Source of the DNA: Syngnathus acus | Taxonomy: Eukaryota; Chordata; Actinopteri; Syngnathiformes; Syngnathidae | Reading direction: 5' to 3' | Length of the DNA: 64,000 nt | NCBI RefSeq assembly: GCF_901709675.1 | Contig: NC_051105.1 | Coordinates: forward strand, 9,720,604-9,784,603 | Shown here: in pieces, positions 1-12,300 of the stretch | Position numbering within the stretch: the stretch's first letter is position 1 | How the letters are laid out: each line of letters starts with the position of its first letter | The notes under the pieces: model-generated | Told to the model about the DNA's origin: nothing | The model's input: only the letters and a program-made list of their open reading frames with translations | Databases searched by the model: none | Program-made: the position numbers and the translations under genes

Positions 1-374
1 GTCGACTAAACAATATTCACTTTTGCCTCTCGAATGATGGTCATCAATGCAAAAGATCATTATTTGTTTTCTTTCTTTTTTTAAGTACTTTTTATTCTTA
101 CCGGGGCTTGTGTACCTGCAAAGCGGCAACTAACCTCACGAGTAAAAATGGTCTTTTAGTGCCCTCTAGCGGTTAAAAGTACAATTTGTGTTGTTTATTT
201 ATAAAAGTGTGATTCCATCCCAAATCCTTGGCACTCCTGGATATTTCCTACATTCTCATCAAACTCCTTTTTTTTAAATTATGCAGTTACACTATTTTTT
301 TTAAGTTTATTTAGACAGCTTGCAGTATTATTACTGCCGTCTGCTAACACAACATTGGAAGCCACATGGAGTTG

Positions 375-509
375 AGTGTTATCATCTGTGAATGCGGGCG
401 GGCCTACGTTGCCCGTCCACCTGTTCAGACCTGCTCCACTCATTCAGCGCCAGAGGGATCAGGAGTGAATGCGCTAGTTCGTCCCCGTGTCAGTATGCGA
501 CTTTGCACG
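375..509 (+). other. Candidate 5' leader exon with strong splice donor (possibly edar exon 1)
   Basis: A GC-richer stretch (GGGCGGGCC, CGTTGCCCGTCC) ends at a near-consensus donor ACG|GTGAGT at 509/510. A TATAAAA motif sits upstream near 200. ATG at 495 (M-R-L-C-T) would read in frame into the edar exon at 9270 if the two were spliced. This is inference: the start of the exon is not defined, and the segment could belong to another transcript or to none. Confidence 0.3.
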
Positions 510-2469
510 GTGAGTGGCAGGGCGGTGTTAGGAGGGGGGGTATAGGGTAATTGCCACCCACAATGAAAATGCTCATGAAGAAAATGTCAAGGCACAATTT
601 TATTACACAAGAGTACTAATAATAAATGTAAATGATAACTGATCCAATTAGAAGTTGCATAAGTGTACACACCCACTTAAAATTGGGGGATTCGGCAGTG
701 TTCAGAATTAACAACTCACATTCAAACGTGTTAGATGAGAGTCAACACACAGGTGTCCCTATAGAGGTGGCCACTGACTGTATATAAAGAGGGGGTTTAG
801 TTCATATATTGGTGCTAAAATGAAATTCGGATTGAACTGCAATGAGACTGTCTGGTAGTAAAACGAAGGTCAAGTACTTGAAATTGGGGTCCCGCTGCAT
901 AATGTCCACGGGGACCTGGGATTTCTTCAAGCTCTATTTACAGCCCGTAGCAAGACTGTGGAATATTGCAATGCCACAGCGGCTCGTCTAAAGCAAATGT
1001 CAGTCTGATGTTGTCAAGGCCTGATTTAAAGGCCTCGCTCACGAACGCTGGCAACAAGCCACTCTTCATCTCTCCCAGTCTTTATCATTGTCACCCAGGT
1101 CTTGCGCTCGGCGTGTTTTATCCGATTTATATACATTCCCGCTGCCGATAATTGAGATTTAAAGGTAGAGCGAGAAGTGCTGGAGAGTGATTATTGGATG
1201 AAAATCCCTCTCAATCCCTTTTAAGCAGAAGCTAAGAGTGATAAGAAGCTATTTTGGAGCTGCAGTGGTAAAACCAAGGCAATTAAATTGTCTGTTAAGG
1301 AGGCTAACATAGCTACGGTCATGAAGTCGTAAAAAGGTTGAATTTGCAAACAACCTAAAGTTCGAAAATTGCTATCCTCACCTGACTTAAGCAAAGTCTG
1401 TTTTTCCCTCCATACTGAAATAAGCAACAATCTATTGTGCTTTTATGTCACATATTGTTTACATGGTAAGCTACATGTGTGTACTTGTATGTTTGTCTCC
1501 TCATCAGCCAGTGGCCTCGGCTCATGCAAAAATAGGTTAGCTGATGCAGCAGTTACCATGGAAACCGGGTCTTTTTTTTTTTTTTTTTACCTCGTCTTTG
1601 TAATGGACTTGTTAGTAAATGTGTGAAAATGAGTATTGGCTGACGGGAGTGCTGAGAGGTCAAAGAAAGTTTGGAGATTTATTTATTTTATTTTCTTGGC
1701 TAAGAATATAGAAAATACTTGCCCCATAGATGAGGTACGGAAGGATGGAGACTTTTTGAGTTTACTCCTTTTGCCGACATGTTTTCATATCATCAATTTG
1801 TAGCTTCATTATTTTTAATGTTGCTTCATTATAGATTAAAATGCCGTTTAAGCATCCCTCATCCTTTCATATACTATCTTATTGTGCTTCACTCTGGCTC
1901 ATTTATTTCTTACCCCAACCCGTCATACTGAATCAGAATTTGTGGCGGTGTAGTGTACATTTGTTGTCACATTACTCTTGTTGTTTATCATATCCTCACC
2001 CTGTATTTAATCTAATCTCTTCCGCTCTCCCTTTTTTTTTCTCTACAGCGAAAGCCCCTGACTCAACATAAATGACATGTTGAAAAAGGATGTGAAAAAG
2101 AAAGAAGCTTCTAATAGGTTAGTAAGTGAGGGATGCTGATTGAAAGAGTGAATGACCACCAAAGGGTAAAGATAAGAAGTGAGGAGACAAGACTGTGGTC
2201 AGAGAGAAACACAAGGAAATGGGGGAAGCGTGAAGTAATTAGAGGACCCTGAGTTTTCAAAGAAGCTTTTATCTCATCCTTCCTGTGGCAGGGAAGACAG
2301 CAGCGGCAGAGAGGAAGGAAGGAAGGGAGATCAAGACCGGGCTTCGGTCTTTTTCAGACAACCAACATCATCCACGAGTGTCTATGCATTGAGTCTTGTG
2401 CAGAAAGATCCAGCGATAGACATAAAATGATGACGAGGCATTTCTTTCTTTATCTGTGTATACTAAAAA

Positions 2470-2530
2470 CAGTGGCGGCGCTAGATGGGGGGGCTGCAGG
2501 GGCACTGACTCCCCCAAAATATACTTGGAT
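2470..2530. repeat. Possible end of a dispersed repeat (GTGGCGGCGCTAG motif)
   Basis: CAGTGGCGGCGCTAGATGGG followed by GGGGGCTGCAGGGGC and CCCCCAAAAT. The G-rich/C-rich layout resembles the terminus of dispersed repeats I recall from fish genomes. The other end was not located, so the call is tentative. Confidence 0.3.
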
Positions 2531-3062
2531 CCCAGACCAGATTGCTGACTTTTGGGTATTTTTTAGTTTTTTTCCAAATATTTTTTTCTTACCCTTACCA
2601 CTAAGGGAACATACAATGAATCTTAATCAGCATTATTTTTTTTTTTTGAATAATTATTTGTATTGTAAAAAGCGCAACATTTAATAGTGTGATGCTGGCA
2701 CTCAAAAACAAGTCATCAATTTAAATCTCATTATTATTAAGAAATCCAAGATTCATGTTGAAACCTGAACTGGAGGAGCAAAAAGTGGTAAAATTAATAT
2801 GGGGGGCAGTTTTTTTTGTGTTTTTTTTTACTGCTACTACCTATTTATGGACACTAGAGGGCACAGTCGAGTCAGGACCTGCATCCACCCTCCTTCCATG
2901 CCAGGAGTTTACCTGCTCTCATCTGTCACAGGGCGGAGAAACTTTCCCCTTTTCCCCATTAAGGAGGAGCCTGCAGACACGCAAAAAGTGGATGCGGAGA
3001 GTCATGTTCTCTTGTGTGGACTGAGACCTTCATAGTCAGACCGTCAGTGATGCTAATTCCAG

Positions 3063-3151
3063 GTTGATCCTGCTCAAGGTGGACCAGGACTGCCAGCTGA
3101 AGAGCAACATCCACTGGTGTGCCTTCCACTTACCTCCGAGGATCATCGCAG
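3063..3151 (+). other. Exon-like block with splice signals, gene unassigned
   Basis: 89 bp open in one frame, preceded by TTCCAG and followed by a strong CAG|GTAAGA donor. The frame starts LILLKVDQDCQ and ends HLPPRIIA, with 1 nt left at each end. I do not recognise the family. There is no ATG inside, so it could equally be a non-coding 5' exon of edar. The polypyrimidine tract before the acceptor is weak. Confidence 0.3.
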
Positions 3152-5713
3152 GTAAGACCTCAAAGCAGCTGTGGAATGCCTGGACAGATTTCTACAAGAT
3201 TTGGGGGAAATTCCTAAGCAGTCCTCATTCATTACTTGGCTTTCATTTTTACTTGAATCCAAATAAATCCTTGTCACGTTTGTATGTTTAGTTTTGATTA
3301 GCGAATCGGTCCATCAGTGAGATAACATTGTTGTATTTGACTGGTGGGCCAACGCTAGCCAAGCACGTGTAATGCAGATGTAAAGTTTGCCTGCCAAGTG
3401 CTTCACGTTGTGCAAAGTTTGCTTTATTAGCATGCATGACAGGCACATCCTCAAACAGACTGAATGCATGAAAGCTGCGTGTTGGTGCAAAGATTTCAGC
3501 CTAAGGTTACAAACAATTTACTGTGCTTCATCATCTGTTCTGTTCTGCTTTGTAAGAAGGTCATCTTTATCTTGTTGTGAGTGAACTTATTTCCTAATTA
3601 ATTTAGTAACACCATCCCACGGGAGAGTGCTTAAAGGATTTTTTTTGGAGGGGGGGCTATGTGTGAGGTTGTGAGCAAGCACACCTTCCGCCTGTCTGCA
3701 TAATTGTTTTCATGGTGCCGCCTGACTGTCCCGGGGCCCTCAGGGGAAGTCCTGCCCGCAGACAGGGAGCTCGGCAGTTCGGCCCGGTTGGGGACAAGCC
3801 GGGTCCTGCCGAGCTTCTGAAGTCTGCTGGCTGACTTTGAACTGCAGCTGCTGGAGGTGGAAATCTATCTGTCTCAACACACACACACACACACTTCTTC
3901 ATACCCCCACAAGACCCCAAAGCCGCCCCTCTTGCCGTCAAGACTTTCATGTTCACAGGTAGAGGAAGCCGCAAGAGGACGGGGATGTAATCTTCAAAAG
4001 ATGTAAAGATATCGTTTGAGGATTGAAGGTGGAGTGAGAGAGAGCGAGAAAAAAAAGTCTGGATGGAATCTAGTTTAGCCATTTCAGCACCATGTTGCTT
4101 TACACTAAATCCATATCAACCCTGTTGAGTGGATCCGTGTGTTTCCCTGTAGTAGCGAGGTGATTTATGTACAAATGTCAGATTTGATTCACATCCAAAA
4201 CGCATAAGCACAGTGACATTTATAGAGCTCCAGGGGCCCATTTATTCATTATATATATATTCTTTATATTTTTGATATATATATTTATTTTTTTATTATA
4301 CATATATTTAATTTATTTATATATTTTATATATTTTTATTTTTTTAGATTTATTTATTATATTTTAAAGTCAAACAACAGATTGTGACTGATGACGTGAT
4401 TGGAAATTCCAATGCAAAGCAAACTGGTGTAATAATGAAGACATCACAAAGATGTCACGCCACTTCCAAAAAAAGATTCTTAGTAAATGTAGTGCTTTGG
4501 TATTCATGTCCTTGCCGATTGAAAAATACTGCACGGATCTGTAGCAAATTATGAGGCCATGATGCACTCCTGCATTACGTTAGCTCAAATTGGCTAGTTT
4601 TCATCTAATTACACTGATAAATAAAATACAGACCCATTCCGCCTGAGAAAAAAAAAAAAACAGTGACTTGTTGCAAAGGAGCCACCAGATTATTGGCACA
4701 ATTCTTGGAGTGGGTTGACCGCAGCTGCGGAGCCTCAAGCGTGGGATGATTTATTGAAGGCAATTGGCGAGAGTGAAGTCACCCGTGAACCATGTTGCTT
4801 TACTCATCCGAGTCTTATGTAGCCTTGCAACTTAGATGAGTATGCTTTTTTTTTTTTACTCCTTTTGTCCCAGGAGAGAAAGCAACATTAGGTGAGAAGA
4901 AGGAAGGCAAACCATTGCCAGCTGTTGGCATGAAACTTTCCGATGATGATTTTCTATGATTTGAGTTTGGAGGAATTCCCTGACCCCCCAAACGCTTCCA
5001 TCCATCATGTCATCATGTATCGCATTTATGCAACCGCAGGGAAGGCTCTCATAGTGCTCGGATCTGTCAAAGAAACTTGTTTACTCTTGACTAGAAGGTC
5101 ATTCATAACCTATGTCAGGTATTCTTGTCAGCACCTCTCAATAAATCCACCCACTTACTTCAGACGCAAGATCTGTGAGGAAGTGTGCCTCATGCATTCT
5201 TAAATGATCCAATTTTTTTTTTTTAGACAGACAAAAAATGCTTTAGCTGCACGGTCCAATAAGGAATACAAATACATTCCAGGCTGCAGAGCCACGACAA
5301 AATAAACAAGTCAGAGGGACAAGATGGAGACATTGTGGCTCAGCCAGTTGAAAAAAGAGCCAAACAAGGTATTAGGAAGAGGAGGCGATGAAAGACATCA
5401 CCAGCAGGCAAACCATCAAAGAGGAAAGACTTTTGACTGTGTGTATGTGTGTGTGGCTTCTTTTTATGTGCGTTTGTTTTTACTCTGCAAGCGAGTGGGA
5501 AGCTGCCACTTAGTCTGTAATTAAAGCAATCAAAAGATGAAGAGAGATGAGGAAATGCATACACACATGCATACATTATACACACATCACAGAGATGAGA
5601 TGGCTTATTTACGCAGAGGTGGGTCGAGTAGACAAAAAATGTACTCAAGTAAGAATACGGATACTTGAGAATAATATGGCTCAAGTAAAGGTAAGCAGTC
5701 CTGCGAAAAATTA

Positions 5714-5760
5714 TCAACTCATTCACAACCAATGACGGCAATACACGTCAAAGATCGAAT
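5714..5760. repeat. Partial copy of the ACTCATTCACTGCCA inverted-repeat family
   Basis: CAACTCATTCACAACCAATG followed by GACGGC...ACACGTCAAAGATC matches the left part and interior of the element at 57503-57575. The right-hand inverted repeat is missing, so this is a truncated or diverged copy. Confidence 0.5.
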
Positions 5761-5836
5761 TTTCCGAAACAAATTTTCCAGCTTATTTTAATCGCGTTCA
5801 TGTTCTTCCATATGTGTGTGACAGTTATGTTGCATC

Positions 5837-5920
5837 GTTATGTTATGTTATGTTATGTTATGTTATGTTATGTTATGTTATGTTATGTTATGTTATGTTA
5901 TGTTATGTTATTATGTTATG
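5837..5920. repeat. (GTTAT)n pentanucleotide microsatellite
   Basis: About 16 tandem GTTAT units, nearly perfect, with one shortened unit near 5908-5912. Confidence 0.95.
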
Positions 5921-8900
5921 ACTCAGTGCCTTATTTTTTTTTTTCAATACGAAAAGTGATACATTTTATGACCGTTTTGAAATATGGCCTGTAAGGAAAA
6001 ATTGCTTCAACAAACCAATCAGAGATCAATCAGCGTTCCGCATTATTTCAATCGACCTAGAACCTTTGAGCCGTCCTAATTGTGCAGCACGTTAATGTCC
6101 AAACATAATTTTTCAGTGGCATGTGTGTAAAGCGATATTTTGCAAGTAAACGAGGTCCAGCTGTCGTTTGACATTTGCTTCTTCACGCAAAGTTGGAAAT
6201 CACTTCACTTGTGTTTATTTCCACGTCCGGCTACGACGTTGATGATGTGGCTAATGAGCTGTGTTGGGCCTCATTTAGACTTCTCTGGTCTTTCTCTGTA
6301 GAGAAACGTTGTTGTGTCAGAAGAAAAATGAAAGTACTAGAAATACAATTCTGTCGCCAAAGAAGAAAAAATGAAGCTTCTCGGTCAGAATATGCTTCCA
6401 ATTCCTATAATCATACCCGACCATAAAATAAACTCGATTATAATGACAATCATTACCTACAATGACCCAGTTGTTAAAACCCACTTTGGGTCCAAAGGTG
6501 AAAGCATTTGGCGTTTTGAGTGACAGCCTTTTATTTACTCTTTTGAGCTGCCTCCCCCACGCTGGAGACAAAATGCCAGCAGCTCATGGGCGGCTAATGA
6601 AAATTTAGTAACATGGATTTTATTCAACTGAATCACCGTTCATCATCATTGTTGACTATATGTAGACTCTACATTGTAGAGCAAAGAAGTCAATTCAAGT
6701 AAACGGAATCAGTTGTCTCTCTTCTCCACCCACTAAACGTAAAGTCGATTTATATCGTTGATTTATTCTCTGCTGTAAAAAATTGCGCACAAGATTGACT
6801 GACGTTAATTCGAGCACATGTTGCGCAGATGTTAAGGCACAGTGATGAGGAAAGTTGGAACTATGATGAGAAAAAAAAAAATCTGGAAATGATTGACAAT
6901 GGATGGAGAAACTCATCAAATTATAATGTTAAGTCACAATAACTTTTTATTTTTATGTCAAGGCTCCAAAGGCGGAAGACTTGATTTACAGCATGTGCTT
7001 GTTATTTCACCGGGGAAAAAAAAACATAAAATATAATTAAATTTGATGGGGTTGAGTCATGGTTTTTAGAAATTAAGTTAATTGTCTGTTTTCTGGCAAC
7101 ACAACTCTGTGGCAGATATGGAGAACTGATTTATGCTCAAAGCAGCAGTTTGAAGGACAAAAGTGGCTGGCAGGTTCCTGATTTTGCCAATCTGGTAATC
7201 ATTGATGAGTCATCATCAGTCATCATCGCAACCAAACTTACTGCTATTATCGTTTCAAGAAAAAATGTCATGTAAGGCTACTTCATGGATGCATGACATG
7301 AAAAAAGCAAAAAAATGACAAGGGAAAACAATTTCAATAGGAGACAGGAGGTCCAAATCTATTTTCCATGTGCTGTAAATTGAGTTGTCATAGGAAATCT
7401 GGAGATCAAAACCAAACTTTGTTCTAGTTTTAGAGAGGTCCATGTGTCATGCATAACCTGCACGCTGAGAGTGAAAAAGCCTAAGGATCTTAAACCCCGA
7501 GTCGTGCTTTTGTTTTGAAAAAGAAGACTTTCACCAAATTCAATTACTTAACTCATCAGGGCTAGAATGTTTCTTTTCCCAAAATAGTCACAAAAACAAA
7601 CCTTTCTGGGTATTAATAAACACTGGCAAGTTATATTAAATATTAATATTAAATAGCCACAATTTGTTTTGATCGAATTTCATGCTTTACCCAGCACTTT
7701 AGGCCGACACATTAAACTTCACCTTTCACACCACCTAAATTTGACTGGGGCCACAAAATTCTGCCAAAACTACCTGGTAATGACACACCAAAAAAAACAA
7801 AACAAAAAAACAGAGGAGATACTTAGAGAAGATTATGCGATCGTTAGAAGATGAATAACCTCGGGGCCTGACTTTCATCCCAGACCTGCCTCGACACACA
7901 AAGATAAGATTTGAGGGGGGGTTGAAAGAAGTAGTAAGGCTTGTCAAAAGACACAGAGTCTTCAAACGCATTGCTCTTACTGTATGTGTGTGTGTGTGTT
8001 AGATTAAGTCAATGATTTGCCTTGAGGGTCTTCATATACATTTGGCAGTTCTTCATTTCCTGCTATCCAGCCTTTTATCTCATCAGCAACACACACATGC
8101 AGACATACCGGTTGTGGCCTGACCACAACGACTGTCCTCAAAGACCAATTTATGGGTTATATATTGTATGCATGTGTGTGTATATCTGTGTGTGGGTAGG
8201 CAGTGATTACACAAGATCAAGCCCAGCGGCTAAGGGGAATTAGCTATCATTGAGGTTAAGAATGTTTGCTTCACCAAGAGTGAAATCTATCTAGCCTTGA
8301 GGCTAATGGAATGCAAAGTCTTAGTTTTGTGTTCATGTGTCAAGAGTCGAAAGGTTGGCTGTTGCGGTCTTGTTGTCCAAGTGCGGCGAATGGCTAAATT
8401 AGAAGCATTATCATAACGCGCTGAGCGCTATTAAAGAAGAAACAGCGCTTAGATAATGCAGTGCATTTAGTCTTGCTGTCATGAAGGCGCCACTTTGCTA
8501 GCTACTGCACATATGCGCAACATGTGGCTTGTCAGACAGACGCCACTATTCAAACTTTGTTTGTTTTAACCTTGATAAGAAGGCATTTTGGATGTGTACT
8601 GATGCGATGCCCGAAGGAATAGAATGTTTTAAACAGAGAAGATGTAAGCTATAAAGGCATTAGCGTGTTTTTTTGGCTTTGTGTTACGAATTCCAATTTA
8701 AAGGGGAAGTTGTTGTTAGCTAGATAGGAAATGCGTGTTTGGGAAAATGATGATAAATACACAGCAAGGTTTGAAAAATGTGAAAAGTCAAACAGAATGT
8801 GATTTATTTACAACTCTTGAGAAAAACTCTTTTTGATCAACACGACTTCGTGTAGTTGCCTTTTATGTTTTGAAGCACGTTTACGTTTTCCTCACGGTAG

Positions 8901-9269
8901 CATGAATCACGTTTTGACCTGTCGGGTCAAAAGTGTATGACAAAGCAACCCCACTATAAATATTATTTTCAGCCTAGTTATTAATTGTGTATGGCCATCA
9001 TGTTAAACGACGGACAAACAAAAAAAGTTTGGAGCAAAGGTTAGCCAACGGTGACGCGTGCTAGCAAATATGAGCCGGAGCAGCGCCATGGGCTGTTTTG
9101 CTACTATCATTACATGTTTATTGGCTATGATGTGATAGTTGCGCTTCACTCAAATCATCTGGGCCACACACTGCGTCCCCCACCGCATAAACTCACCCAA
9201 AGCGAGAAGGATGTTGCAATGTTTGCATTTATATATTTACGATTTTTTTTTTTTCAAAATGTCTTCCAG

Positions 9270-9335
9270 GAATTGAGCGCAAACATGCTGCAGAAGAGAG
9301 GAAGGACAAAATCCATCTTGGTGTCCTCAATTTTA
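9270..9335 (+). other. edar: edar exon carrying the start codon and first half of the signal peptide
   Basis: A poly-T tract ending in CTTCCAG (AG at 9268-9269) precedes 9270, so this looks like an internal exon with a short 5' leader. The ATG at 9285 is in a good context (A at -3). The exon encodes 17 residues beginning MLQKRGRTK and ending SSIL. It stops at a GTACGT donor (9336) in phase 0, which joins in frame to the next exon (VCCMLASA then EYSSC). The join forms a basic n-region, a hydrophobic core and an AxA-like cleavage site. No transcript evidence is available; confidence rests on the fit of splice sites, phase and peptide design. Confidence 0.75.
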
Positions 9336-12300
9336 GTACGTGTTATGCATTTATTTGACTTTCTACGTAATTTTTGTCACTTTATTCAACAACAGTGCTT
9401 ATATAAAGTAAAATATTTTATTGGTCATAGAATTTGTGTGCTTTCCCAAAACTCTCAGTGTGCGAGGAGTTATAAAAATCCTCAAAGAAACTCATTCGCA
9501 TTTATTCACATCTGCTCTCTGGGAACAAAACCACAATTATGTTTTACAACATATCACAGTTTGCTAATACTTCTGTGTAACCAGATGAAATTATTCTGCA
9601 CACAAAGGATGGGCATAAAACGGGTTGGATGAGTACCAGAGTCTGTGTGACGCCAAGTTACATACTACTAATCATTAGCATATGCTACACATTTTTGTAA
9701 GAGGATAAAATCTGGTTGAAGGACACCATATATTGTAGTATTTTCGATTTTCGCAAGTTTGGGGACTCGGGTATTGTAATTTCTGCCATATCATGTGTAT
9801 TGGTATGACCGGCACCCAAACGTCCCTAATTTCTAATCTCGTTTGTGTGTCTGTAGGTGTGTTGTATGCTTGCGAGTGCAGAGTATTCCAGCTGTGGCGA
9901 GTACGAGTTCTTAAACCAGACCAGCAACAGCTGCCAGGCATGCCCTCAGTGCCAGCCAGGACAGGAGCCGCACATGGTGAGATATTCGAAAATATATGAC
10001 TAGTGCGTAAACATCATCCCACTCCAAAATGGCGTCGTCAAAAAATAATTTGATACGCACATTTTTTCCATCTCGTTTCATGTGACATGTCTTGGAAGAA
10101 ATGTGAGACCACCCACCATGTTGGCACGCATTTACGCTGTCCTATACGCCGTCCTACTCAGTGAAAAGCGGCTTAAATCAAATTAACAGTTCTTGTAATT
10201 GCTTTTAGTGACATTAATGGGAAAGGTATGTGTCAAGGTCTGTCTGTCAGTCCACAAAGGCCAAAGAAAACAAAAGCAAAAAAAAAAGCTTGCCAAGTCG
10301 GCTCTCACAAAATTGTTCGACTCTTGGGAGACAACAACATCCTTCCTTTTGAAGCAGAATTAATTACTATTATTAACTTCCTTCCTCGTTTAGTGCCTTA
10401 ATCCATTAAGCACACTGTTCTCACTGTACTCATTTCTCCTTTCCCCAATGAGCACGTCGGCCCGATCCCGATTCTCACCGAGACTAATGCAGTCAGTTTT
10501 CAGCCGAAGACAGCCAGATTAGAAAGAACCGAGGTTCAATCAGTCAAGCGTAGCCGTTGCACTTTCGCCCGCCTGTCTGATCCCCACGGAGCCTCTAATT
10601 CATGCTCTCAAGTGTGTGTTCAGTCACGGTGTTACCGCAGGGTGCATCCTCACGCTGACTTCAGAGTGTCTGCACACGCACGCACACACATCACAGGAAG
10701 ATGAAGACGTTCAAGTCCCTCGCTTTAAATTTTTTTCATCCAGACTTTGATAAATGCAGCAGGTTATATTGTTTGTGTTGCTCAAGAGACACAACATTTG
10801 GTATATCTGCAGTAGATTCAATACAAGAGCAATAGCAGAAGACTAAACCAAAACAAAAAAATTATTATTGTTAATCATGCATGTGTTTTAGAGTATATCA
10901 CCTTAAAAAAACAAAGCACTCAGTAAGTGACAGGATTGTGCCGTGGGCCCGACACTGTTTTATGTATGAAGCACGAAGGTCAACGAGGAGGGGAGCCTCA
11001 TGAGTTTCCTCCCAGAGTTGATCCCCACGAGCCTCAGGCTAGTGACATGATCAAGTACGAGACATGACAGATCCGAGCAAACTGTACAGCGGTACCTTGA
11101 GTTAAAAATGTTCCAATTTATAAGATGGCACCAAAGTAAAATTAAAATAAATTAATTAATTAATTAAATTTAAAATATTTGGATACCTTATTTTATATTT
11201 TCATATAATAACAGAGGATTCCCCCCCAAAATTAAGCAAATAGTGACAATTTATAATTTATATAATTATATTATATTATATTATATTATATTTGTAGACG
11301 TGCGGCTACGGCGTGAAGGATGAAGACTTCTCCTGTGTACCGTGTCCACATGGGAAGTACTCCAAAGGCAAATATGAGATCTGCAGACGACATAAAGACT
11401 GCGACGCCCTCTACAAAGCCACAGTGCGCACGGTGGGAACGTCAGACAGCGATGCGGAGTGCGGGCCCTGTTTGCCAGGGTAAAACAACACACTGATACA
11501 CAAACACAAAAGAGAATGTGATGCAAGCTTTTGCAACTTTTTTGAAAATAAAACAAATATGAGAGCTTCATGGAAAGACAAAAAACTGATTTTAGATATG
11601 TTTATTGGAAAAATCGAGTTATATGCATTGTTTCTCTCTCTAATGTGATCCAGGATTGTGCTCTTATACTGCATTCCATTGTTCAAATATTTACCATAAA
11701 TTTTGAGGTCTAGCGCTTCATTCCTTATAAGCAATAATTTCAAACTTTTATTTTCATTTACGTTCAGTACAATCCCATTTAAACATATAACTAATGCTTT
11801 CAGTCATTCACAAACTCCTTGTTGTCTCCTTATCTTCATTTTCAACTCAAACTTGGAGCGAGCCAAGTTTAGTGCCTGCAGGCTAAATTTCATCATCTGA
11901 CAGGTCTTTTTTTTTTTATATATATTGTACTTTGTCTCCCAAAAAATATTCCAAACCGCTCCTTTACTTTCTTCTTAAGAGATCGTCTTTCAAAGCTGAT
12001 TTTACATCCCCTGACAGTGTGTTTTGTATTTCATGCAGGTATTATATGCTGGAGAACAGACCCAGAAATCTCTATGGGATGGTTTGTCACTCCTGCCAGA
12101 ACGCGCCACCTAACACCAAAGAATGTAAGAACCAAAATCTACCTTTAGCCGTTGTTTTTTGTATTTTTAGTTCATGTAAACCCAATTTGTATCATGACTG
12201 CACATACATAAATAAGTCAAAATATTAGAAACACCGTCGGAAAAACATGAAAGAATTGATTATTCTTCCCACCCCTAAAACACGCACATACTTGTCTTGT

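Larger units (their letters stand above)
1..9269. other. Region upstream of edar start exon; no complete gene recognised
   Basis: AT-rich DNA with short unrelated open frames only. It holds the candidate leader exon (to 509), the exon-like block 3063-3151, a GC-rich patch (about 3715-3870), an AT tract (about 4247-4370), a (GTTAT)n array (5837-5920) and part of an inverted-repeat element (about 5714-5760). It also holds a possible dispersed repeat near 2470 and two CTCF-like motifs (159-172, 2851-2864). The rest shows nothing I can assign. It is either the first intron of edar or the edar 5' intergenic region. Confidence 0.5.

Noticed and set aside
3657-4082. 141-residue minus-strand open frame
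   Set aside because: It crosses a CA repeat (CVCVCVE) and a GC-rich patch with no recognised domain; probably chance.
9051-9632. 193-residue open frame on the plus strand
   Set aside because: Composition is not protein-like and no family is recognised. It overlaps the short edar start exon (9285-9335), which happens to share its frame before the splice donor. The extension past 9335 reads into the intron.
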